A DNA stretch of 20,757 nucleotides from positions 1 through 20,757 of the forward strand of contig CADCVT010000066.1 in NCBI GenBank assembly GCA_902806215.1, in the 5' to 3' direction. A program made the translations under genes and the position numbers. Each line of letters begins with the position of its first letter. The stretch's first letter is position 1. The stretch comes from an uncultured Solirubrobacteraceae bacterium (lineage in GTDB: Bacteria; Actinomycetota; Thermoleophilia; Solirubrobacterales; Solirubrobacteraceae). Below are positions 1 through 8,043 of the stretch, piece by piece. The notes under the pieces are model-generated. The model saw nothing but the letters and a program-made list of their open reading frames with translations. It made no database searches and was not told where the DNA came from.

Positions 1-1008
1 AGCGTCGACGTCCGCGTGGTCGAGCCCGACCAGTTCGGCAACCTGCTCCAGCACTTCACGGGCTCCAAGGCGCACAACGTCGCGCTGCGGGAGGCCGCGG
101 TCCGGCGCGGGCTGCACGTGTCCGAGTACGGGATCCTCGACGACGCGACCGGCGAGACGACCCGTTGCGCGACCGAGGAGGAGGTCTACGAGCGGCTCGG
201 CCTGCGGTGGATCCCGCCGGAGCTGCGCGAGGGGCGCGGCGAGCTCGAGGCCGCCGCCGACGGCGGCTTCCCGACGCTCGTCGAGGAGCGCGACCTCCGC
301 GGCGACGTCCACATGCACACGGTCGCCAGCGACGGGCGCAACAGCATCGAGCAGATGGTCGAGGCCGCGCTGGCGCGCGGCTACGAGTACATCGCGATCA
401 CCGACCACTCCGCGACGCACGGCTTCGGCAACCACGTCACGCCCGAGGAGCTGCGCCGGCAGATCGAGCGCGTCCGTGCGGTCAACGACGCAACCGACGG
501 CATCGAGGTCCTCATCGGGACCGAGACGAACATCCTCCCCGACGGCTCGCCCGACTACGACGACGACCTGCTCGCAGAGCTCGACTGGACCGTCGGGTCG
601 GTGCACACGTCGTTCGGCATGGCCGAGGCGGAGATGACCAAGCGGATCGTCACCGCGTGCGAGCACCCGTACATCGACGCGATCGGGCATCCGACGGGCC
701 GCAAGATCGAGCGTCGCAAGCCCTACGCGGTCGACATGAACGCGGTGATCGAAGCCGCCGCCCGCACTGGGACGATGCTCGAGATCAACGCGGCTCCCGA
801 CCGCCGCGACCTCCACGACGTCCACGCGCGCAACGCCGCCGAGGCCGGCGTGCCGATCCTCATCGACTCCGACGCGCACGGGATCCGCGAGCTCGCACTG
901 GTCAAATGGGGCATCGCAACGGCGCGCCGGGCCTGGCTGAGCAGCGAGCAGGTCGCCAACTGCCGGCCGTGGCCGGAGTTCGCTTCACTGAGAAAGCGGT
1001 CGAAGTAG
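1..1008 (+). CDS. polX: PolX-family DNA polymerase/3'-5' exonuclease, C-terminal part (5' end outside window)
   Basis: The open frame runs in from base 1, so the N-terminal polymerase domain is missing and about 335 residues remain. The first residues (FTGSKAHN, then EYGILDD and RWIPPELREGRGE) match the end of the family X polymerase domain, where FTGSKAHN lies in the thumb region. A PHP phosphoesterase domain follows from about residue 100, with the metal-ligand motifs DVHMHT, ITDHS, GTETN, SVHTSF, IGHPTGR and DSDAH all intact. Bacterial PolX enzymes combine gap-filling synthesis in base excision repair with a Mn-dependent 3'-5' exonuclease housed in the PHP domain; the intact ligands suggest the exonuclease is active. 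The gene ends in TAG, 35 bp before the next start. No terminator is obvious. The family call is firm; the state of the polymerase half cannot be judged here. Confidence 0.93.
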   Translation, partial: SVDVRVVEPDQFGNLLQHFTGSKAHNVALREAAVRRGLHVSEYGILDDATGETTRCATEEEVYERLGLRWIPPELREGRGELEAAADGGFPTLVEERDLRGDVHMHTVASDGRNSIEQMVEAALARGYEYIAITDHSATHGFGNHVTPEELRRQIERVRAVNDATDGIEVLIGTETNILPDGSPDYDDDLLAELDWTVGSVHTSFGMAEAEMTKRIVTACEHPYIDAIGHPTGRKIERRKPYAVDMNAVIEAAARTGTMLEINAAPDRRDLHDVHARNAAEAGVPILIDSDAHGIRELALVKWGIATARRAWLSSEQVANCRPWPEFASLRKRSK

Positions 1009-1043
1009 CGCGCCCGCGCGGCTGATCGGCTTAGATCCGGTTC

Positions 1044-3629
1044 ATGCGCCGGATGCTCCTTCTCGGCCTCGCGCTGGTTCTCAGCGTGACGGCCGCCGCC
1101 TCAGCTCACGAGCTGCTCGATCACGCCACGCCGACCTTCAGCCCGCCGACCGGCCCGTTGTCCTCCCAGGTCAACGCCGGCGGGGAGGGCGCGGAGTGGG
1201 AGCTGATCGACACGATCCCGACTGGGAACCCCCATTCGGACCTCGACTTCTTCACGCGTGGCAAGGACACGTACATGTCGGCCGGCACCCTCGGCACGGG
1301 CCCGAACGCCGGCGGCCAGAACATCTTCCGGCTGACCGAGAACGGCGAGGTCAAGCCCTCCTACGTCGGCGCGCACCCGTCGGCGGCGTGCCCGCAGGCG
1401 ACGTCGAGCGCCACCGCGCTGCAGCACGACGTCGAGGCGACCCCGAAGGGCGGCGCGTTCCAGCAGCAGCCCAACCCGTTCATCGCGCCGGGCGACGCGC
1501 AGCTGCTCGTCGACACGACCGACGCCGGGGGCCGCTGCCACGACAGCGGCGGGTCGTTCGGCGTGCAGAACGCCCCGCGCGGCGGCCTCGAGCTCATCGA
1601 CATCACGAACGTCGATCAGCCGAAGGAGATCGCGCTCATCAGCCACATCGGCAACGCGCATACGGTGAACGTCGATCCCAAGCGTCCGCACATCGCGTTC
1701 GACATCACGCAGGACGGCGTGACCTCCTGCGAGGGCCCGCAGGCGGGCAAGCGCAACAACGAGGTCGACTGCACGACCGGCGCAGCCTCGACGAGCTTCC
1801 AGCTCGACGGCTTCGAGGTCGTCGACATGAAGTCGTGCATGAACTTCCCAGCGGGCACCACGATCGAGCAGAAGCGCAAGGCGTGCCGGCCTGAGGTCTA
1901 CCGCTACCGCTTCCCCGAGGCGCGGATGGCGGCGTCGCACTTCTACCCCACGTCGCTCCAGGGGTGCCACGAGACCGAGATCTATCCCGACGACCGCCTC
2001 GTCTGCGCCTCGATCACGTCGACGATCCTGTTCAGCCTCAAGAACGCGTTCGACGACAACGGGACGCCGACCAACTTCCTCGACGACAAGCCCAAGGGGA
2101 CGCCGCTCCCGTGCAAGATCCGCGAGTCGACGTCGCCGGCCACCGGCGGCCTGAAGACCGGCGCGCCGATCGTCGACTGCGTCAACGGCGAGGTCGGTGG
2201 AAAGGCCCAGTCGCTGATCGTGTCGGAGTGGCAGAAGATCGGGTCTCCGTCGCTCGAAGGCGTCGAGTGGCTCGGCACCGTGCCGCACCTCGGCTTCCGC
2301 GTCGGCGACAACACGACGATCGCCAACGCGCCGCGCGACTCGAAGACCGACATCATCGCGGCGCACGAGTCGGAGATCACGCAGTCCGGCAAGTACGTGA
2401 TCACGTCCGACGAGCGCGGCGGCGGAACGCTGCCGCCGGGCGCGTCGTGCTCGCCCGGGGCCGACAACCCGCTCGGCAACGGCGGCCTGCACTTCTTCCA
2501 CACCGACAGGTTCTCCAAGGCGACGCCGCTGAAGACCGAGGACGCGGACAAGCAGTGGGCGAAGACGCCCCAGGGCGCCAAGGCGGTCTACCGCGCGCAG
2601 ATCCGCACGCAGCCGCAGGCGACGATCTGCACGTCGCACGTGTTCCAGCAGATCCCCGGCCAGAACAGGATCTTCCTGGGTTGGTACTCGCAGGGCACGC
2701 AGGTCATCGACTTCACCGAGAACCCGGACGGCACCATCACCTTCAAGGAGGCCGGGTACTTCATCCCGGAGAACGCCAACACCTGGGTCTCGCACATCTT
2801 CAAGGCGCAGCGCAACCAGGACGGCTCGTTCACGTACTGGGGCGCGGCGAGCGACGGCATCCTGCCGGGTGCGGGCCGCCAGGCGATCGACATCTTCAAG
2901 GTGACCCTGCCGCCGGCGCCGGTCCCGGCCGGCGAGCGCGCGGCGGGCACGCCCGACTTCCCGCTGTCGCGGATCCGCGGCATCCAGAACGAGGGCCCGG
3001 CGCCGTCGTGCACCGGGACGGCGGCCTTCGAGCGCACCGCGGTCCGCGGGCGTGGTCGGGCGCTCAGCTACGACTTCGTCAACCGCGGCAGCGCGCCGGT
3101 CGGGGTGGAGCTCTACCGCGAGTCGCGCGGACGTCGGGTCGTCGAGCAGCGGGTCGGGCTCGCCCGGCCGGGCTCGAAGACCTTCCGCTTCACGAAGCGG
3201 ATCAGCGACGGCTACTACTACGCGCGGTTCACCACCCGTGCCGCCAACGGCGGTGCCGACGTGCGCCGCGTCTCGCTGCAGCGCCGCAAGGGCCGGTGGA
3301 TCGTCCGCGAGCCGCACTACCGCCGCGAGGCCTGCGCGCTCGTGCCGTCGGCGAAGCTGTCGCGGACGGTGTTCGGGGGGACGAAGCGCAACGCGCTCGG
3401 CATCGCGTTCCGCCTGGGCCAGGCGTCGAACGTGACGGTCGAGGTCCGTCAGAACGGCAAGCTGCTCCAGCGCTTCGGCCGCCGCAGCTACCCGGACTCG
3501 CGGACGATCCGGCTGCTCACGCGCGGCGGCAAGCGCGTGCGGCGCGGCGACGTCCAGGTCATCATCCGGGCCGAGCGGGTCCAGCCCGGCCGGGCCCAGG
3601 TCGTGACGCTCACCGCGCGGCGGCTGTAG
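1044..3629 (+). CDS. large secreted LVIVD-repeat-like (beta-propeller) protein with C-terminal Ig-like domains
   Basis: An 861-residue protein starts with a Sec signal peptide (MRRM, then a hydrophobic core ending ASA before HELLDH, about residues 1-21). The body to about residue 630 is rich in Asp, Gly, His and Cys and contains segments of LVIVD type (GGLELIDITNVDQPKE, HTVNVDPKRPHIAF, GTQVIDFTENPDG), which suggests a beta-propeller. From about residue 660 two beta-rich segments follow that end in patterns such as VTVEVRQNGKLLQRF and a Lys/Arg-rich RGGKRVRRGDVQVII, like the Ig-like tails of actinobacterial surface proteins. No LPxTG or membrane anchor is visible, so it is probably extracellular or loosely wall-bound. 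A TAGATC hexamer lies 6 nt before the ATG, a weak leaderless promoter candidate. Its 3' end overlaps the convergent mocR gene by 20 bp. The molecular function is unknown; the propeller assignment is moderate. Confidence 0.82.
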   Translation: MRRMLLLGLALVLSVTAAASAHELLDHATPTFSPPTGPLSSQVNAGGEGAEWELIDTIPTGNPHSDLDFFTRGKDTYMSAGTLGTGPNAGGQNIFRLTENGEVKPSYVGAHPSAACPQATSSATALQHDVEATPKGGAFQQQPNPFIAPGDAQLLVDTTDAGGRCHDSGGSFGVQNAPRGGLELIDITNVDQPKEIALISHIGNAHTVNVDPKRPHIAFDITQDGVTSCEGPQAGKRNNEVDCTTGAASTSFQLDGFEVVDMKSCMNFPAGTTIEQKRKACRPEVYRYRFPEARMAASHFYPTSLQGCHETEIYPDDRLVCASITSTILFSLKNAFDDNGTPTNFLDDKPKGTPLPCKIRESTSPATGGLKTGAPIVDCVNGEVGGKAQSLIVSEWQKIGSPSLEGVEWLGTVPHLGFRVGDNTTIANAPRDSKTDIIAAHESEITQSGKYVITSDERGGGTLPPGASCSPGADNPLGNGGLHFFHTDRFSKATPLKTEDADKQWAKTPQGAKAVYRAQIRTQPQATICTSHVFQQIPGQNRIFLGWYSQGTQVIDFTENPDGTITFKEAGYFIPENANTWVSHIFKAQRNQDGSFTYWGAASDGILPGAGRQAIDIFKVTLPPAPVPAGERAAGTPDFPLSRIRGIQNEGPAPSCTGTAAFERTAVRGRGRALSYDFVNRGSAPVGVELYRESRGRRVVEQRVGLARPGSKTFRFTKRISDGYYYARFTTRAANGGADVRRVSLQRRKGRWIVREPHYRREACALVPSAKLSRTVFGGTKRNALGIAFRLGQASNVTVEVRQNGKLLQRFGRRSYPDSRTIRLLTRGGKRVRRGDVQVIIRAERVQPGRAQVVTLTARRL

Positions 3630-5049
3630 CCGCGGCGAGCTCCTTCGCGGCGCGCACGAGCTTCGTCTCGTGCGTCGCCGCGTATCCGAGCAGGAGCGCC
3701 GGCGGCTTGGCGTGCTCGAGCGTGCTGGTCTCGCTCAGCGCCTCGACCGCGACGCCGCGGCGCGCGGCCTCGCGCACGATGGCCGCCTCGTCGGTCCCGC
3801 GCGGCAGCCAGGCGACGATGTGGAGCCCGGCGGCGGCGCCGCCGATCGTCGCCTCGGGGAGGTGCTCCTCGAGCGCGCCGACGAGCGCGTCGCGGCGGTC
3901 GCGGTAGCGGCGGCGGGTGCGGCGCAGGTGGCGGTCGATCTCGCCGCTCGCCAGCAGATCGGCGAGCGCGGCCTGCTCGAGCACGGGCGTGCCGCGGTCG
4001 GTGAGGTCCTTGACCTCCGCGAGGTCGTCGGCGAGCCACGACGGCGCGAGCAGCCAACCGAGCCGGAGCGCCGGCGCGAGGGTCTTGCTCGCCGAGCCCG
4101 CGTAGACGACGCGGTCGGGGGCGAGGCCCTGGAGCGCGCCGACCGGCTCGCGGTCGTAGCGGTACTCGGCGTCGTAGTCGTCCTCGACGATGACCGCGCG
4201 GCGCTCGTGTGCCCAGGAGACCAGCTCGGCGCGGCGCTCGGGCGCGAGGACGACGCCGGTCGGGAACTGGTGCGCGGGCGTGACGACGACCGCGTCGACA
4301 TCGAGCTCGCCGAGGCGCCCGACGACGAGGCCGCGGTCGTCGACGGGGACCGGCACGGCGGTGAGGCCCGCGAGCTCGGCGGTCTTGCGCTGTCCGCGCC
4401 AGCCCGGGTCCTCGACCGCGACGCGGCGTACGCCGTGGCGCGCGAGCGCGCGCCAGAGGATCGGGACGCCCTGGTACAGCCCGCCGCAGACGACGACGAG
4501 CTCCGGGTCGGCGAGCACGCCGCGCGCGCGCCCGAGGTGCGCGGCGAGCGCCTCGCGCAGCGGCTCGTGCCCGCGCGGGTCGCCGTAGCCGAACGCGGCG
4601 TCCGGGAGGTCCTTGAGCGCGCGGGCGGTCGCCGCCAGCCACGCACGGCGAGGGAACAGCGAGAGGTCGACCCGGCCGGTGCGAAGGTCATAGGCGGGGA
4701 CTGTCCCCGGCCGTCGAATCCTCTGGTCGGGGACAGTCCCCGCCGTGGATTCAGCGGCGAAACCCGTCCCCTGCCCTCGATTCCCACGGTGGGGGACTGT
4801 CCCCGCACTCGGAGGCGCCGGGGCGACGCGGGTGCCCGCCCCGGTCCTCGCGACGAGGTAGCCCTCGGCGACGAGCTGGGCGTACGCCTCGACGACCACG
4901 CCGCGGGAGACGCCGAGCTCGCGCGACAGGGTCCGCGAGGGCGGCAGCTGGGTGCCCGGACGGAGGCGCCCGCTGCGGACGCCGTCGCGCAGCTGCTGCT
5001 CGAGCTGCGCCCGGCGCGGGCCGGAGCCGAGGGTGACCTGCAGATCCAT
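3610..5049 (-). CDS. MocR-family transcriptional regulator (GntR-type winged helix fused to PLP-dependent aminotransferase-like domain)
   Basis: About 479 residues. Residues 1-75 are a GntR-type winged helix (LRPGTQLPPSRTLSRELGVSR, then VVVEAYAQLVAEGYL). A linker follows, then a fold-type I aminotransferase domain with FGYGDPRGHEPLREALA, the PLP-contacting DDYDAEYRYD and the Schiff-base lysine in SASKTLAPALRLGW. MocR/PdxR proteins sense PLP or related ligands and often control vitamin B6 or amine metabolism. The divergent neighbour is a pyridoxamine-phosphate-oxidase-like gene, a common MocR pairing. I chose the ATG at 5049: the longer starts at 5073 and 5133 would put the probable operator (5072-5095) inside the gene, and MDLQVTL is a typical MocR beginning. 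Oddity: the linker is encoded by an array of GGGGACNGTCCCC palindromes read as repeated GTVP. The gene overlaps the upstream convergent gene by 20 bp. Confidence 0.92.
   Translation of the reverse strand: MDLQVTLGSGPRRAQLEQQLRDGVRSGRLRPGTQLPPSRTLSRELGVSRGVVVEAYAQLVAEGYLVARTGAGTRVAPAPPSAGTVPHRGNRGQGTGFAAESTAGTVPDQRIRRPGTVPAYDLRTGRVDLSLFPRRAWLAATARALKDLPDAAFGYGDPRGHEPLREALAAHLGRARGVLADPELVVVCGGLYQGVPILWRALARHGVRRVAVEDPGWRGQRKTAELAGLTAVPVPVDDRGLVVGRLGELDVDAVVVTPAHQFPTGVVLAPERRAELVSWAHERRAVIVEDDYDAEYRYDREPVGALQGLAPDRVVYAGSASKTLAPALRLGWLLAPSWLADDLAEVKDLTDRGTPVLEQAALADLLASGEIDRHLRRTRRRYRDRRDALVGALEEHLPEATIGGAAAGLHIVAWLPRGTDEAAIVREAARRGVAVEALSETSTLEHAKPPALLLGYAATHETKLVRAAKELAAATAAAR
4696..4804. repeat. 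REP-like palindromic repeat array inside mocR (three intact and one decayed unit)
   Basis: Three intact 13-bp palindromes of form GGGGAC-N-GTCCCC lie at 4696-4708, 4729-4741 and 4792-4804. A decayed copy at about 4759-4771 keeps only the GTCCCC half. Their centres are 33, 30 and 33 bp apart, all multiples of three. Spacers share a GATTC or GAATC core. Read on the minus strand the array encodes GTVP, GTGF, GTVP, GTVP separated by 6-7 residues, forming the linker between the DNA-binding and aminotransferase domains of the MocR protein. The palindromes are seen directly; calling them REP-like or a spread repeat family is inference. Confidence 0.85.
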
Positions 5050-5071
5050 TGGCCTGCTGTTGTAGCGCTTC

Positions 5072-5095
5072 ATTGGCTCTTCACGCAAGACCAAT
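5072..5095. promoter_or_regulatory. probable MocR operator between mocR and the oxidase-like gene
   Basis: An interrupted inverted repeat: ATTGGCTCTT (5072-5081), five bases, then AAGACCAAT (5087-5095); the arms match except for one extra C in the left arm. It lies in the 67-bp gap between divergent start codons at 5049 and 5117 and just upstream of the -10 hexamer of the oxidase-like gene, where a MocR dimer could act on both genes. ATTGG/CCAAT half-sites resemble those reported for MocR regulators; that likeness is from memory. Confidence 0.6.
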
Positions 5096-5103
5096 CGCGG
5101 GCG

Positions 5104-5109
5104 TACGGT
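5104..5109 (+). promoter_or_regulatory. leaderless -10 element TACGGT
   Basis: TACGGT fits TANNNT and ends exactly 7 nt before the ATG at 5117, with no Shine-Dalgarno sequence in between. This is the spacing expected when transcription starts at the A of the start codon. No convincing -35 hexamer is visible. Confidence 0.55.
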
Positions 5110-5116
5110 CCTGGTC

Positions 5117-5800
5117 ATGAGCTTCGACCCCACGCCCAGGACCCGGATCCGCCGTGTGCCGAAGCGCGCGGTCTACGAGCGCGAGACCGTCGAGGCGATC
5201 CTCGACGAGGGCCTCGTCTGCCACCTCGCGTTCGTGCATCTCGGCCAGCCGTTCTGCATCCCGACCATCCACGCCCGCGCCGGCGACACCGTGTACCTGC
5301 ACGGCTCCGCCGCGAGCCGGATGATGCGCACCCTCGCCGCCGGCGCTCCCGCCTGCCTCACCGTCACGCACGTCGACGGGCTCGTCCTCGCCCGCTCGGC
5401 GTTCCACCACTCGCTGAACTACCGGTCGGCCGTCGTGATGGGAGCGCTGCGGCCGGTCGACGAGCCGGAGGAGAAGATGGCCGCACTCGAGGCGCTGACC
5501 GAGCGGCTCGTCCCGGGCCGCTGGCCGGAGATCCGGTGGCCGAACCGCAAGGAGCTCAAGGCGACGAGCGTCCTCGCGCTGCCGCTCGACGAGGCGTCTG
5601 CGAAGGTCCGCGCCGGCGGCCCGGTGGACGACGACGAGGACTACGCGCTGCCGGTGTGGGCCGGCGTCGTCCCGCTGACGTTCGAGCCGGGAGTGCCCGA
5701 GCCCGACGAGCGGCTCGCGGCGGGCACACCGGTACCCGAGCACGTCACCGGCTGGAGCCCGGAGCGCCGCCCGGGCGAGCCGCACCGCCGCGCGGCCTAG
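5117..5800 (+). CDS. pyridoxamine 5'-phosphate oxidase-like flavin-binding split-barrel protein
   Basis: A 227-residue protein. The pattern EAILDEGLVCHLAFV near the N terminus, YLHGSAASRMMRTL in the middle and DGLVLARSAFHHSLNYRSAVVMG after it are typical of the FMN-binding split-barrel group related to NimA-type and pyridoxamine-phosphate-oxidase-like proteins. The R-S-A-F-H-H-S-x-N-Y-R-S stretch is the flavin-site hallmark of this subgroup. It is cytoplasmic, with no signal peptide. True PdxH activity is not established; members are often regulated by a divergent MocR gene, as here, so a role in B6 or amine metabolism or in flavin-dependent reduction is likely. The start at 5117 is supported by TACGGT placed 7 nt upstream. 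The stop codon shares the tetranucleotide CTAG with the convergent glycosyltransferase. Confidence 0.88.
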   Translation: MSFDPTPRTRIRRVPKRAVYERETVEAILDEGLVCHLAFVHLGQPFCIPTIHARAGDTVYLHGSAASRMMRTLAAGAPACLTVTHVDGLVLARSAFHHSLNYRSAVVMGALRPVDEPEEKMAALEALTERLVPGRWPEIRWPNRKELKATSVLALPLDEASAKVRAGGPVDDDEDYALPVWAGVVPLTFEPGVPEPDERLAAGTPVPEHVTGWSPERRPGEPHRRAA

Positions 5801-6753
5801 CCGGCCGCGAGCAGCCGCGGTAGGAGCTCCTCGGCGACGGTCCGGTCGACGCCCTCGGGCGAGTAGGGCTCGAGCATCTCGGCGGCGCGCTCCGTGTAGG
5901 CGGGCGCCGGATCGTCGAGCGCGGCGCGCAGCGCTCCGGCGAGGTCGTCTCCGACGAGCCGCGGGTCGAGCCGACGCGCGAGCTCGCGCGCCTCGTACGG
6001 GCCGGGCGCGTCGGTCGTCACCAGCATGCACCCGTCGGCGAGCGCCTCGAGCTGCGCGATCCCGAAGTCCTCGCGCCGCGGCGCGACCACGTAGACGCGG
6101 GCGCGCCGCACGAGCGACCGGAACGCCTCGCCGCGGACCTCCTCGAACCGCACGCCCTCCTGCGCGGGGAGCGTGTGCTCGGTCACGACGACCAGCTCCT
6201 CGCCGTCGCGCCGCGCCGCCGCCCACGCTTCGAGCACCCGGTCGAGGCCCTTCTTGACCGGGTCGCTCGCGTAGGTGATCGCGGCGATGTCGCGCACCCG
6301 CGCCGGCGGCCCGGACGGCGACACCGGCGGAGGAACCACCACGCTCTTCGACGACGGACCGCCGGAGACGTGGCTCATCGGGATCAGCAGTGGGGATGAC
6401 GCGACCCGCCGCGCCTCCACAGGACGCTGCCAGAACCCGTGGCGCCCGACACGGTTCTCGGCCGCGAGCGCGTCGTACCGGATCGCCCCGACACGAGGCC
6501 ACAGCAACGAAGCAGTCGACGTCGAGTAGAGAACGGAGCGAGGCGAGAACTGACGGATCCCTCGCCGAGCCGTTCTCCGAGCGGCCAGAGCCCACGACAG
6601 ATCCGTGAGAGCGAACGTGCGCACCGGTCGAGGCGGAACGGCGACGACGGCCTCGACCGATGCGCCAGCCGCCCGAAGCGACATGGCCAGAGCGGAGTCG
6701 GCCACCCGCCACCCGTGCGTCGACCCCAGCGACACGAGCAGGACGTCGGTCAT
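5797..6753 (-). CDS. glycosyltransferase family 1/4-like protein
   Basis: A 318-residue protein of GT-B type. The N-terminal half is short (LLVSLGSTHGWRVADSALAMSLRAAGASVEAV opens a Rossmann-like fold). The C-terminal half holds ITYASDPVKKGLDRVLEAWAAA, the usual start of the nucleotide-sugar domain, and EDFGIAQLEALADGCMLVTTDAPGPYE near residue 240, the E-x7-E signature of group 1 glycosyltransferases. Donor and acceptor cannot be told from sequence; there are no other cell-envelope sugar genes nearby, so it seems a stand-alone gene. At 318 residues it is somewhat shorter than the usual 350-400. It starts 69 bp from the divergent DUF554 gene. No strong Shine-Dalgarno site is visible before the ATG. 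Confidence 0.85.
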   Translation of the reverse strand: MTDVLLVSLGSTHGWRVADSALAMSLRAAGASVEAVVAVPPRPVRTFALTDLSWALAARRTARRGIRQFSPRSVLYSTSTASLLWPRVGAIRYDALAAENRVGRHGFWQRPVEARRVASSPLLIPMSHVSGGPSSKSVVVPPPVSPSGPPARVRDIAAITYASDPVKKGLDRVLEAWAAARRDGEELVVVTEHTLPAQEGVRFEEVRGEAFRSLVRRARVYVVAPRREDFGIAQLEALADGCMLVTTDAPGPYEARELARRLDPRLVGDDLAGALRAALDDPAPAYTERAAEMLEPYSPEGVDRTVAEELLPRLLAAG

Positions 6754-6822
6754 CGCGAGCCAGCCTCGCAGCCGCCGCGGCGAAGCCGCTCAGCGGTGCC
6801 CTGCCATCCTCTCGCGCTCGTC

Positions 6823-7527
6823 ATGACCGGCACCATCATCAACGTCGTCGCGATCGTCGCCGGGACCGCCGTCGGCACGCTCGCGGGCGCCCGCCTCCCC
6901 GGGGGTGTGCAGCAGCGCGTCCTCGCCGGCCTGGGGATGGTCACGCTCGTCCTCGGGATCGACAACGCGCTCGCGTGGCGCGAGGACTCGAAGACGCTGA
7001 TCCTCTCGGTCATGTTCGCCGTGCTCCTCGGCGGCATCGCCGGCGAGCTCCTGCGCATCGAGGACCGGCTGAAGAACCTCGGCGACCGGCTCCAGGCGCG
7101 TTTCTCGAGCGGCGACGGCCACAGCACGATCTCCGAGGGGTTCTTCACCGCGAGCCTGCTGTTCTGCGTCGGCCCGCTCGCGGTGCTCGGGGCGATCGAC
7201 GACGGGCTGCGCGGCGACACCGAGCTGCTCGTCACGAAGTCGATCCTCGACGGCCTCGCGGCGGTCGCGCTGGCCGCGGCGCTCGGCGTCGGCGTCGGCC
7301 TCGCCGCCATCTCGGTGCTCGTGCTCCAGGGCGGCATCACGCTCGCCGCCGGGCTCTTCGAGGACATCCTCACCGGCACGCCGCTCGACGCGCTGACGAG
7401 CGCGGGCGGCGTCCTCATCATCGGGATCGCGCTGAAGCTGCTCGAGATCAAGGACGTCAAGGTCGGCAACTACCTGCCGGCGCTCCTCTTCGCGCCGCTG
7501 ATCGCCGCACTAGCCGAAGCCCTGTGA
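6823..7527 (+). CDS. DUF554 family membrane protein
   Basis: A 234-residue polytopic membrane protein. It opens with MTGTIINVVAIVAGTAVGTLAG, the standard DUF554 beginning, and contains GEGFF-like EGFFTASLLFCVGPLAVLGAIDDGL and LVTKSILDGLAAVALA in the middle, both typical of the family. About six or seven hydrophobic segments are visible, ending in YLPALLFAPLIAALAEAL. Proteins of this family are thought to be small transporters or permeases, but no substrate is established. I chose the ATG at 6823 because it matches the usual family start; the longer open frame upstream lies over the divergent glycosyltransferase. The last 18 bp overlap the convergent gene ending at 7510. Confidence 0.9.
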   Translation: MTGTIINVVAIVAGTAVGTLAGARLPGGVQQRVLAGLGMVTLVLGIDNALAWREDSKTLILSVMFAVLLGGIAGELLRIEDRLKNLGDRLQARFSSGDGHSTISEGFFTASLLFCVGPLAVLGAIDDGLRGDTELLVTKSILDGLAAVALAAALGVGVGLAAISVLVLQGGITLAAGLFEDILTGTPLDALTSAGGVLIIGIALKLLEIKDVKVGNYLPALLFAPLIAALAEAL

Positions 7528-8040
7528 CGCGTGGCCGCCGACGCGGCGGAAGCCCGGCGTGCGGACGAGCTGCATCGGCTTGAAAGGCGACGTGCGCTCG
7601 ACGAAGAACGCCGCGCCGTCGCGTTCCTCGATCGCCGTCACCGCCGCGTCCTGACGGCGCCAGTACAGCGCGAGGACGAGCGCGAAGCCCGCCGCGGTCG
7701 CCGGCACCTGCGGCGAGAGGAACGCGATCGCGCCGCTGACGATCATCGCCACCATGAGCGGCCACAGGCGGTTGACCAGCACGGCGCCCGGCTTGCCCTG
7801 ATCGGGCAGCGTCGTCGTCGAGCGCGCGTCGGCGAGCAGGCGGGCGATCGGCGGCGTCGTCTCCGCGCGGCGCCCGAGCGCGATCCCGAGGATCGCGGCG
7901 ATCGCCCACCACGCCGCGCAGAACACGAGCAGCGTCGTGTCCTCGTCGGCCGCCGCTCCCGCGATGGCCACAGCGCCGAGCGCCGTCGCCGCGGCGGCGC
8001 ACGCGAGCACCGTCGTCTTGAGGAAGTCGACGAACCGCAA
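7510..8040 (-). CDS. uncharacterised membrane protein
   Basis: A 176-residue protein with four hydrophobic segments (about residues 8-30, 36-56, 90-110 and 112-128) in two pairs, separated by a polar loop around residue 75. The C-terminal 50 residues are soluble, with AVTAIEERDGAAFFVERTSPFKPMQL. I do not recognise the family. The only workable start is TTG at 8040, three bases after the stop of otsB on the same strand, so it is probably the second gene of an otsB operon; no Shine-Dalgarno sequence is visible. It lies in the same reading frame as otsB, with only TAG CCC between them. The 3' end overlaps the convergent DUF554 gene by 18 bp. It is real by codon use and transmembrane pattern, but the start is uncertain. 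Confidence 0.7.
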   Translation of the reverse strand: MRFVDFLKTTVLACAAAATALGAVAIAGAAADEDTTLLVFCAAWWAIAAILGIALGRRAETTPPIARLLADARSTTTLPDQGKPGAVLVNRLWPLMVAMIVSGAIAFLSPQVPATAAGFALVLALYWRRQDAAVTAIEERDGAAFFVERTSPFKPMQLVRTPGFRRVGGHASQGFG

Positions 8041-8043
8041 GGG

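Noticed and set aside
1009..1043. Terminator after polX
   Set aside because: A GCGC-rich stretch can pair weakly but has no T run and the gap is only 35 bp.
1101..3317. 738-codon open frame antisense to the secreted protein gene
   Set aside because: Composition is dominated by Arg, Ala, Asp and Val with no domain; it is the mirror of GC-rich third positions in the sense gene, which has a signal peptide and a coherent fold pattern.
4696..4804. CRISPR array
   Set aside because: The repeat unit is only 13 bp with short, related spacers, it lies in a coding region in frame, and no cas genes are near.
3670..5823. 717-codon open frame opposite mocR
   Set aside because: Shadow of the MocR gene, whose winged helix and PLP lysine motifs are clear.
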